Source: Akanthomyces muscarius
Lineage: Eukaryota > Ascomycota > Sordariomycetes > Hypocreales > Cordycipitaceae
Length of the DNA: 64,000 bases
Reading direction: 5' to 3'
NCBI RefSeq assembly: GCF_028009165.1
Contig: NC_079241.1
Location: 806,001-870,000 of the forward strand
Shown here: one piece after another, positions 21,101 through 30,809 of the stretch
How positions within the stretch are numbered: position 1 is the first letter of the stretch
Layout of the letters: every line of letters starts with the position of its first letter
The notes under the pieces: generated by a model
Database searches by the model: none
What the model saw: the letters and a program-made list of their open reading frames with translations, nothing else
Told to the model about the DNA's origin: nothing
Position numbers and translations under genes: made by a program

Positions 21101-22549
21101 ACTCATTGTCCTTGCGACGATGCAGAGACCAGACGCCGCCTCTTATTTTATTGATAACTAGTAGGGAAACATCCCCAAGTCCGCACTCTCTCATCATCTA
21201 TGCTTCGTAATTTTACGTTTCCTCACATATTCACAAACTTCTGGCCGGCAGACACGTGTACATGTACGTTGCGTAACAGCGGACTGGGCTGGCGCACGCG
21301 CGTGCAAACTCCGCAAAGGTTTTAACTTAAGATTGTTTCGTCCGTTCGGGTCAGCTTTGGGCGTGCGGACGGAGGACTTTATGTCCGAGAAAGCCCCCCC
21401 TTTCCATTCTCGTCCCATCAGGGGTGGGCAGACGGGGCGTCATTGGCCAGGCCGCCGACGAGAAGCACGGCGCAACTCCGCCACGCTGTTGTCCGCCTGT
21501 CAACAAAAGGAAAGAAGGAAAAGGGCAAGAACAATCTCGCGGGCGGGCTGTACCCATCCCAGCAATCTCAGCCCCATCCACGTTTGCTGAGTTTGCCCCG
21601 GCGCGCCCAGCTAGCCTTGCGCCTTCTCCACGTGAATTTTGGGTGAGTAACTAGGGCTGATGAGTCACTTTGCTAGCCTCGTGGGCACTTGGTGATGATT
21701 GTAACCATGATGCATAGAGCTCATGTGTGGGTGGCTATTTGCCTGTAGCCTTTGTTCCCGTATCGCTCGGGCTCTTGGTGATGCCCGCACCTATGAGTAA
21801 CAGCAGAATGAGCAATGTCTCTTCAGGCCGGGATCATCTCTATTCTACCCGTTGGGGCCAAAGTGGGTGATGCCCGTGCAAAGCACAACCAATGGGCGAA
21901 CAAAACCCACACACCAAGGGGTCATGAGCAATAGTTAACTGACCCACGTTCGGACCCGACACTGCTTCAAGGGGCCGCCGATTTGATTTTCGCAGTTGGT
22001 CTCACCGGTGTTGCTCTCAGCTTTCCATGCGGGCGCATCATACGTGCGCATCTGGACAAGCGTCCTCCGCGCTGGCATAGTAACTGACGTTAGTCGCAAG
22101 ATTACTCTCTGTAGGACGAGGCTCTGGGCGGCGGAGACTGCGAGTCGCGGACTTCGGACTGCTCACGGACCCGGTATTCTCTCGGATTCAGCTTTGGCGA
22201 GTACGATTGCGCATGTTTTTTTATTTTTTCCCTTTTCTCAGCGTTCTTGCGCCGCATAGCTCCTCATCAGGCGCCTGTCCGTCTTACTTTCTTTTCCCCT
22301 TCTCATCAATCTTTCCCTTCTTTTACTTAATCCATCCCCTTCCTCTTCTCTTTTACCTCACCAGTTCTCTTGGTGTTTTAACTATTTCCTCTAATTCCCC
22401 TTGCCCACCTACCCTTGTCACCGACAATTGCAAGACACGTCGGCGACTTGCTTCCAGATTTAATCCCGGCTGAGACAGCCCGAGCACCAACAATAAAAAA
22501 GCTCACCGCGACACACGAGCCTACTGCATTCCAAACCGCAAACGCAACA
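18158..22549. promoter_or_regulatory. 4.4 kb gene-free divergent region between NRPS and MFS exporter
   Basis: No coding sequence is supported; the longest frames (such as 18389-18949 minus) resemble no family. It must hold the NRPS promoter at its left end, where an AT-rich block at about 18256-18282 reads on the minus strand as TTTATTTATACATAATTAT, a TATA-like stretch roughly 100-125 bp upstream of the start codon. The exporter promoter is at its right end. CCTGCAGGGTC occurs twice about 70 bp apart near 19750 and 19821. Confidence 0.55.
22207..22410 (+). promoter_or_regulatory. Pyrimidine-rich core promoter tract of the MFS exporter
   Basis: About 200 bp of strongly C/T-biased plus-strand sequence (runs of TTTTCCC, CCCCTTCTC, TTCCTCTTCTC) ending about 140 bp before the ATG at 22550. 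CT-rich tracts just upstream of transcription starts are common in filamentous-fungal genes. The role is inferred from position and composition. Confidence 0.5.
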
Positions 22550-24349
22550 ATGGTCGCTGAAGATAGCGCCACCGAGGTTGGCTCAATCGGCTCGCGCCAC
22601 AAGACCACCACCGTCGACCACACGCCCGCACCAGCGTCCGTTCAAGATGTTTCCGAGAAGCAGCCCGCGACTGACGACGCCACCGAGCAAGTCGACGAAC
22701 TAAAAGCCGGCAGCGATGCTTCGCCGGACGAAGATGACGGTATCGAATATCCCGTCGCCTGGAAGCTCGGCCTCATCACTATTTCTCTCTGCTTATCCGT
22801 TTTCTGTGTCGCTCTGGTAAGATTCGGACCCTTTTCGCATTATTTTGCCCAGGTTTCCACAAGCTAACATGAAAATCGATAGGACAACACCATTATCGCT
22901 ACTGCTATTCCTCGCATCACCGACGAATTCAAGGGCTCCGTCCAAGACATTGGCTGGTATGGCGCTGCCTACCTCCTGACCACCTGCGCTGTGCAGCTCA
23001 TCTACGGCAAACTCTACACATTCTACTCTGTTAAATGGGTCTATCTCAGCGGCATCTTTCTCTTCGAGGTCGGCTCCCTCGTTTGCGGCGCGACCCCGAC
23101 CTCGGTCGGTCTCATCATCGGACGTGCCATTGCCGGTCTTGGCTCCGCGGGCATCTTCTCCGGCGCTCTGCTCATCGTCAGCCGCAGTGTGCCCCTGCGT
23201 CAGCGACCTGTCTACATGGGCATCATTGGCGCCGTCTACGGTCTCGCCTCTGTCGCCGGTCCCCTCATGGGCGGTGCCTTTACTGACAAGGTGACGTGGC
23301 GGTGGTGCTTCTACATCAACCTCCCCTTTGGTGCTGTCACGGCCTTCTTCATCGTCATCTTCCTGCACCTGCCCGACACCAAGTCTCAGCTGAAGAACAC
23401 GACCCTCAAGGAGCAGCTGCTCTCGTTTGACTTGGAGGGCACCCTCTGCTTTATTCCCGGCATCGTGTCCCTGCTTCTTGCTCTTCAGTGGGGTGGTTCT
23501 CGCTATCCCTGGAGCAACGGTCGCATCATCGGTCTCTTCGTTGTCTTTGGCGTTCTCATCGCCGCCTTTGTCGCCATTCAGATCTGGAAGAAGGACAAGG
23601 CCACCGTGCCCCCTCGCATCTTCATGAACCGCACTGTTTGGGCTTGCTCGACCTTTGTCATTTGCCTCGGCGCTGCCTTCTTCATCATGGTCTACTACCT
23701 GCCCATCTGGTTCCAGTCTATCCAGGGCAGCTCCGCCGTCAACTCCGGTATCAAGAGTCTGCCCCTGATTCTGGGTCTTGTCATCCTCTCCATGATCTCT
23801 GGCGGTTTCGTCAGCGCTCTCGGCTACTACACTCCTTTCATGATCGCCTCCTCGGTCCTCATGGCTATCGGTGCTGGACTTCTCTCCACCCTCGAGATTG
23901 ACTCTGGCCGCAACGCGTGGATCGGCTACCAGTGTGTCTTTGGCTTTGGTGTTGGTCTCGGCATGCAGCAGCCCATGGTTGCCATGCAGGCTTCGCTCGC
24001 GTCTGCTGAAGTTGCCGTCGGTACTGCCATCATCATCTTCTCTCAGACTCTGGGCGGTGCCCTCTTCATCTGTGTCGCCCAGAACGTCTTCCAGAACAAG
24101 CTCAAGGAGGTCATTTCCGCCGCCAACATTCCCGGTCTCACTCTCGAGGCGGTCAACTACGCCGGTGCCACTGGCGCACGCACTCACTTCCAGGGCGAGG
24201 CGCTTGCCGTCGTCATGACAGCCTATAACACTGCCATTACCAACTGCTTCTACGTCGCCGTCGCTCTCGCCTCGTTATCCATGGTTGGGGCCGTCTTTGT
24301 GCCGTGGAACTCGGTCAAGGGCAAGAAGATTGAGATGGCTGCCGCGTAA
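22550..24349 (+). CDS. MFS multidrug/toxin exporter, DHA14 (14-TM) family
   Basis: Two exons, 22550-22816 and 22883-24349, joined in phase 0 across a 66-nt intron, give 577 residues. The junction creates the family signature ALDNTIIATAIPRITDEF in the first transmembrane helix. The N-terminal ~75 residues are acidic and cytosolic. Then follow about 14 hydrophobic segments, with the motif-C-like stretch GAVYGLASVAGPLMGGAF and the motif-A-like GRAIAGLGSAG. Relatives include aflatoxin-cluster AflT, trichothecene Tri12 and HC-toxin ToxA exporters: proton-driven efflux of small metabolites at the plasma membrane. The gene diverges from the NRPS across 4.4 kb and is the best candidate for exporting its product or protecting the host cell; that link is inference. 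Codon use is strongly C-ending, suggesting good expression. Confidence 0.95.
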
Positions 24350-25396
24350 ATACGCAATGGGACTGGACACAAAAAAAGTTGATACCATTTTAATTCCTTG
24401 TTTTTGTTTGCATGCATAGGCACATATTGGGACGGCGCATTTATTTTTACGGGTGTGAATTACCAGAGATCACCACTACATTGGCTTTTGCGCTATTCTC
24501 TACTTATGATTTATTGGTATTACACGGCCAGCATAAAGCGGTTTTCGATAGAGCATAGATGAGACGGGTATCCGCCTGGAACTTCAGTTCAATTGACACT
24601 TGACTCTCTACCTCGTTTGGTAACAGTTCTCTTTTTCATCGTGCATTCACAACTTTTCTCAACCGGCCGACACTGTCTTTTTCGGACCACAAATTTAACT
24701 CACGACATCATCCACTTCAGATCGTACTCAGCCCTACAGCATTTTGGCAGTTGCCCCTCCCCCGCAAACCGCAGAGCTACCCTGTTCCGGCTCATCCGAA
24801 GACCTGGCAGTTGAAAGCCAAGCTTTTTCCTTTCTTTCGTCTCGCTCCGCACCCGTTTCTGAGCTTGGCCTTCTCGCCTCCCATCTCCACTCCCACTCAC
24901 TGCTCAGAATATTCGCACGGGGCACGATCGCAAGGCCTCTCTGTCCTGTGCCTCGCGCCTCCATGAGCCGAAGCCGGTGCTCGAGAGTCCTCCTTAAATG
25001 TCATTAGGCTGAAGCTGCCGCCGCCCTGGTTTGCCGCCCACTAGTATTTGTGCTTGGCGGCACATTGGCCGTGGCAATGACGCGCACATGCAGGCGGCGA
25101 GAAAAGAGACAGAAGCACCAATAGCCAGCCTTAGAAGATTCCTTCAGTCTGGCTGCTGGCACTTGGCGTTGCCTTGCATTTTTGGCATTGTTCTACTGCT
25201 ATGTGTACCGCTGGACTGCTCCGGCAATGATGGTCCGGCATATCTCCTGCGCTTGAAGTATGCGTACAGTTTTGATTTTTGCATGGCAGAGAGATGAAAC
25301 TGAACGGCACAGTAAATGAGGAAATTGGCTATAGTAGTGGAATTTCTATAGATGCATCAAATACAGAGCGCTATGTTATCAAACATGGCCACGAGC
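24350..25396. other. Convergent intergenic region between exporter and GST
   Basis: About 1.05 kb between two convergent genes, holding their 3' flanks. Short open frames near 24744-25007 lack any recognisable domain. Nothing else seen. Confidence 0.6.
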
Positions 25397-26282
25397 TTAA
25401 GCCTGGGCCTTGAGCTTCTCCAGACGAGCCTTTGTTCCAGCAACGATCTTTTCTTCGTCCCAAATGCCCGTAACGCTGGGGTGCTCAATCACCTTGGATG
25501 CCCACTTGTAAAAGTTGGGGGCCTTGGTGGGAAGCTCCTTGACGATGCTGTCCGTCACGACGCCGTGTTTGGGCAGCGCAAACAGTCTCAGCAGAAACGA
25601 ACCAGTAAGGGCCTGTTTATGAAGTCAGCGTGATATGAAGCATGCGTCGCCCGAGTTGGGGTTTGCGGACCTCGGCCAGTGTCAGAGTCTTGCTTCCTCC
25701 AAAGTAAGGGGCCGCATCGGTCAGCAGTGGCTCAACCTCCTTGACAAGCTGCTTGACGTATTCGGCCGCAGCCTCTTCAGCCTCGGCGTCCGTCTTGGCA
25801 AAGGCTACCTTCATACTCAGACCGTTGACTTTTGTAAAATACGTGTCGACAAAGAAGTTGAGTCGTGCGCGCTGTGATACGTGTTAAGTGAGAATGGCTC
25901 GAGGTCTGTGCGAGTTTCAACACGCATGGTGCCTACCTGGAGAGCAGCATCGGGCGTTCCGGCCGTAGGCACAAGATGAGAGGGATACGCATCAGCGAGG
26001 AACTGGGAAACAACCGCAGATTCTGTAATGATTTGTCCATTGTAGGACAGGCTGGGAACAAGTCCGCGGGGGTTGATGGCCAGGTACTCGGCCGTGCGAG
26101 GGACAGAGAGGTCAATGATTTCCTCCTCAAAGGGGATACCCAGCTCAGCAAGGGCAATATGAGCACGGTGAGCCCCTACATGGTTTTAATACGTTTAAAT
26201 GTTGACGGGTGTGAAGAGATGACAGAAACGACGACTTACAAGGGCAGGCGTGGTTGGTGTAGAGCTTGATTGTGGCGGCCAT
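25397..26282 (-). CDS. Glutathione S-transferase, cysteine-type (omega-like)
   Basis: Four exons on the minus strand: 26240-26282, 25937-26175, 25671-25871 and 25397-25612, giving 232 residues. The first junction restores ACPWAHRAHIALAELGIPF, the thioredoxin-fold N-terminus with a CPWAHR active-site cysteine; the glutathione-binding segment includes GLVPSL and TESAVVSQFL. The C-terminal half is the all-helical GST domain ending in KLKAQA. The catalytic Cys points to an omega/dehydroascorbate-reductase-like or related class rather than a Tyr/Ser GST. It lies downstream of, and on the same strand as, the Dal5-type permease. In fungal clusters, GSTs may add glutathione to intermediates or detoxify; here that is only a possibility. 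The third intron (25613-25670) has an unusual GTCCGC donor; without splicing the protein would end early with a changed tail. Confidence 0.9.
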
Positions 26283-26846
26283 AGCGACGGGTGCTGTTGG
26301 TACTATTGATGCAGATAAAATTGGAAATCTCGGGTTAAAGTTGGAATGAGTAAGAAGAGCATTTGAAAGTAAAACTTTGAAAGCTGCTTCAATTTATAGC
26401 CATAGTCCGCAAACCCGCACGGCTGTCAGGCGTGCTGCGGGGTTGGATTTATAATGCAAGGAATGATGCCATATGTGATACACATCAAGTGCGTGCTAAG
26501 AAATGCGCCGGAGATAAGGGATTCTATTAAGCGAAGCCACCTGGCAAGAACAACCTTTTATTCTAAGCAAGCCATATATTCTGTCGAGTCGCTTGTATTT
26601 AGCTTGTCAGGTCCCATGTCTGAAACGCAATGTGCACAAGTCAATGCGCAAAACTCCGCCGTAAAAGAACAGTGGAGGTCTACATATTATGAGTTGTGTA
26701 GTCAATCTGGGCTTTGCTTTTCGACGGGCTACTTGCGGTGAAATGCAGGAATATCCAAGTTCACACTCCGCGGCTAGATAGAGAAAGCACATAGTTTTCA
26801 ACATGCATTTGTATCACATGGACCGATCAAGCAACGTGCAGTCGTC
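26283..26846. other. Intergenic region, GST promoter and permease 3' flank
   Basis: 564 bp. The GST 5' flank is AT-rich near 26330-26400. A short open frame at 26454-26741 shows no domain. Nothing else seen. Confidence 0.6.
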
Positions 26847-28470
26847 TCAAAGCTTGTTCGGAACGGCCGGTGGTACGTGTCCAGCCTCAGCATCCTCAAG
26901 ACTCTCGTTAGATGACTCGCGCCGCAGAGCATCCTGATCCTCCTCGTCAAACTCTCGGCCAATCGTGCCGGCCGCCCGATCCCGCCTCTCCAGGTACGCA
27001 ATGAGCAGGATGAACGGGACGACGGCGGCGCCCGTGACCAGGCTCGCAACGTAGCCCTTTCGAAAGTCGGGCGCGTCCGTGACGGGGTAGAAGACGAGCG
27101 GCCACCAAGTCACAAAGGCAAAGTCAAACGAGTTCATCCAGCCCGTCGTGATGGCGCGCAGCTGCAGGTCGTGGGCCGTGACGTCGGCCATCCACGAGTA
27201 CCAGAGCGCCTGCGGCGCGTAGGTGGTGCCGAGGAGGTAAAAGGCAAAGAACATGGCGCCGTCTGTGCTGGGCCCGGAGACGAGGATGGAGCAGCCGACG
27301 ATAAAGGTCGCGCCGATGACGAGGGACGGCTGCCAGCGGGACCGGATCTTGTCGGACCACGCGGCGTACAGGATGGTGCCAACAATGGCACAGGCGTAGA
27401 TTCCGGTGGGATAATTGTTTTGCTGGATTAGATTGTAGCCGCGGGATTTCATCCAGAGCTGTGGGACATTGTTCCGCACCGCCTGCACAGCGAGAGAGTA
27501 CACTAAGTCCGTAGTCAGTACCGTCTTTTCTTCGACACTGTACTGAGAGGTGTCTTACACATAAAAATGAACGGCAGCAGGTAAAACTGCCAAGAGAGTA
27601 ATACCCGTCGGAAGACGCTGAGATCCCACTCTTGCTTCCTCATCTTGCCGAGACGATCAATGGCAAGCTGCTTCTCCTTTTCGGTCAGGAACCAAGCGCT
27701 CTTGTGGGACGGTAAGTTGGGAATGATGACCCAGCCTATTTCCTCAGGTTAGAAAAAGCGTACTGCATGTCCTTGCCAGAGGAAGGGGCTCACCAAAGAT
27801 GACGACGGGGAGGGTCATGACGGAGACAACGATGAATAGCCATCTCCAGGCGGGCAGGCTTCCGCGGCCATCGAGTGACTTGAGCAGGCCTGCTTGGATC
27901 CATGCCCCAGTCATGCTACCAAAGTGGCCCAAGCAACAGAAGATGGCCGCGCGTGTGCCAAGCTCTGATCGTTTATACCAGCTTCCGTAGATGAAATGGG
28001 CTCCAACGCTATCATCGCAAACGTTAGATATGGGAGCCATGGTACAGAAAAATAAAGGGCGCTTACTAGCAAACCGCGGCAAAGGCGCCTTCGAAGCCAA
28101 ACAGAACAAAGACCTGGTAGACGTGCGTCGTGCGAAATGTCACGAGCGTCAACACGCTCCACACAACATTGCATGCGACAAAGACCCATCGCGGGGGGAG
28201 CAGCGTCAATAGGCTCGTCGCGGGGATCTGGAAGACGGCGTACGTGACGGTGTAAATGGTGTTCATGTAGTTGAAGTCCTTGCCTTGAAAGCTGAGATCT
28301 TTGCCCATGCCGCTTATGTACGCGCTGCCGTAGCTGGCTTGGTTGACGCCAAAGAGGAACCATATCAGGGCAAAGTAGGGGAGGAGCGTGTGGTCGAGCT
28401 TGATGAGCAGGCCGCGCTCCTCGGAGGGCGGTCCCCAGAGGAAGCGCTTCACCGGCTCCAAGACCGCCAT
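26847..28470 (-). CDS. MFS permease, Dal5 / pantothenate (Liz1/Fen2) anion:cation symporter family
   Basis: Four exons, 28067-28470, 27794-28008, 27559-27735 and 26847-27502, give 483 residues; introns are 56-58 nt with GTAAGC, GTGAGC and GTAAGA donors. The N-terminus carries the family block with LDHTLLPYFALIWFLFG followed by NYMNTIYTVTYAVFQIPAT. About 12 hydrophobic helices follow, and the long C-terminal cytosolic tail is acidic (FDEEDQDALRRE). Members import allantoate, nicotinate, pantothenate, biotin precursors or similar carboxylated nutrients; the substrate here cannot be told. It is transcribed away from the Zn2Cys6 regulator at 30810 across 2.3 kb and towards the GST. It may be a nutrient permease unrelated to the NRPS, or a precursor importer. 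Confidence 0.92.
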
Positions 28471-30809
28471 GGTATGTGTCGGAGGTTGTAGCGCGACGGT
28501 TCAAATGTCTCTGAGGCTGGGGTGGGAGAATCTCCTGTGGGGGGGTGAGTGACACAAGTGGTGATGCTGCCGCGCTAATAAGCAACGGGGATGCGGGACA
28601 ATAATGAGGTCAAATAAGCCAGGTTGCACATCGGCTGATAGGATTTGTGCACAGAACGCTGATGAAGAAATGTCAAGTAATGTACATAGAATCCAAGGCT
28701 AGACATACTTCCGCAGAGGTTCAATGTCTGCTCCGGGTTCGTTTGTATGTCAATCAGGTTTGCGAATCTGGATTAATCGGCATGGACAATCAACAACTTT
28801 TTCATATTTACTAGTCACTATCTGCTATGATATGGTGATGTGATGCCGCTAGCCTAGCACGTCACTTTGCAGCTAGTCGCCGCCCGTTGTAAGTGCGCCT
28901 AACACTTACCGCACCGACAACTATCTATTTACTTTGTGTATATACTTACAGCAAACGAGGAATACTGTAGCCTTCTGTTATTAAATTTCGAAGAGAAGGC
29001 GCTTTCCATAGCGCCGAGCAGTCTGATTGACAGTGTTGATGGCGGGCGTTGAGCTCCCTGCTGGGATACCCTATACCCAACTCCAATTTGCCAGGACCAA
29101 CGCATGCCGGCCAGCTAGTCCTCCGAGGTCAAACCAATGAGATAAATAGCTTGGGCTAGTTATGTCTACTACATATATTTCAGAGGCAACAGCTGGTGTT
29201 GTGAGAATCCATTCCGAGAAAAATGCAACGCGGAGAGAACACGTGTAAAGGATTCGACATGGCTGTCGCCCTACGACTTTCAATTTGCTTCCTATTGAGC
29301 CTAACCGAGGTGACATATTACGCACCTATTAAAATATGACATCGCAGGGTCTAGTACGGTCAATTGACTGTACCAGTAATCTTTTGCTCTCTGAAAGCTG
29401 CTATGCCATGTGGATTAGATGGCTCAAAAGCGCCTCCGTTTTGCTGGTATGCTTTGGTAGACCCTGGCGACTGGAGTACTCCGGCAGGGTATCCTCGCGA
29501 ACAGGTTCCGATTCCGATTCCGCCATGCATTTGCCTACAAATTGGCCGCCTCTCCACAGGATCGATCCATCTGCGGCTGAGATTCATCTGATAAGACGGC
29601 GAGCAATCGACGGTATGGGGCTCGGCTAGATCCGAGGCTGCAGGCCAAGACTGCTGTCTGCACGGGCTGCGGCTGTTGACTGGATGGAGGGCATCGGCAA
29701 CTTGGCCTGGACGGCGCGAGATTCGCCATTGGATGAAGGAAACTGGGCGCGTAGTGGTACCCTGGTGCTGCAATCCCTGTGAAGGGCCGGCCCTTGACGG
29801 TCATCTGGTGGGTGAAGCCGTGATATCGTGCGCGCTCCCTTCTAGAAGGCTAGAAACGCAAATGGACGCACCAAGCTATGCAAGCTTGTTTGCAGGCATA
29901 CCGGTAGGTACATGTACATACGTAGAAGATTTCCTTGGTGGAACAGTAATGCATGGCCGCACGTGTCCCGAGAGCCGAACACCCAAAACGCACACGGTTC
30001 GCTGCGTCAGGGGATCTCAGGGGCAGCGACATTGTCACTGCAACGTCGCAGGTGGCATATGATGAGCCCATTCATGCAAGATGGCTCGTACGGAAGAAAA
30101 GCGAGATGCCGAAACGTGGCAAGCTCCTTGATTGGACCATGTTTGCCCTGGCAAGTCTGAGCTACCCTACCCTGCCCGTGCCTGTTTGCTTGGGCTTGCC
30201 TAGGTACCAGTCACCAGTACAGATTACAGCTACCTGCACTACCTTATTATTACTTACTGGTACAGGCCGGACAATATCTCCACCCCCGCACTACCAGTAG
30301 ACCAGCCAAAATACCGCTGTGGCAGTCAGCATCCACGGCACTCGAGGCGCTGGAGCCTTTGCCCCGCCGCCAATTTTACAGTGGCCCATGCACTGTAATT
30401 TAGCGACATCCACCAACTCAACGTAGGGCAGCGGGTAGCACCTGCTGGGCCACCGCTGTAGATTTGACGGGCGCCGATCCCCGCCCTAGTTAGCCTGGCC
30501 GCGACTCAGGCCGCCTGCGCAACTGTCGGTCCAAGGACAAGCAGGGACCAACCTGGCAGCCGCGTCCAGCCCGTACTACTACTTACTGGTCGACATGGCA
30601 AAATCTTGCCTTGCGTCCTTTGGCCCGTAATCGCACCTTTCATCAAGATCGCATCGCATCAACCACCCGAGCATGCTGCCGCGTGCCTCTACGTAGATGG
30701 CTGCATCCATGTTTGGCCCTCGATTCCCGCCACACCCGACGGTCGCCGCCTCTCACCCTCATCATCAGCTCCTTCCCTGAGGTAGCCGAGCCGAGCACCA
30801 CCACCCGCC
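28471..30809. promoter_or_regulatory. Divergent intergenic region between permease and Zn2Cys6 regulator
   Basis: 2.34 kb without a supported gene. AT-rich near the permease (28620-29030), then GC-richer with scattered TACC/GGTA-type motifs (for example 29905-29925 and 30196-30265) and two near-identical ACTTACTGG stretches at about 30251 and 30578. Contains both promoters. Confidence 0.5.

Noticed and set aside
22793..24187. A 464-codon minus-strand frame across the exporter gene
   Set aside because: It is the Asp/Glu/Gly/Arg-rich antisense shadow of a C-ending-codon membrane protein; the plus strand gives a clear MFS transporter.
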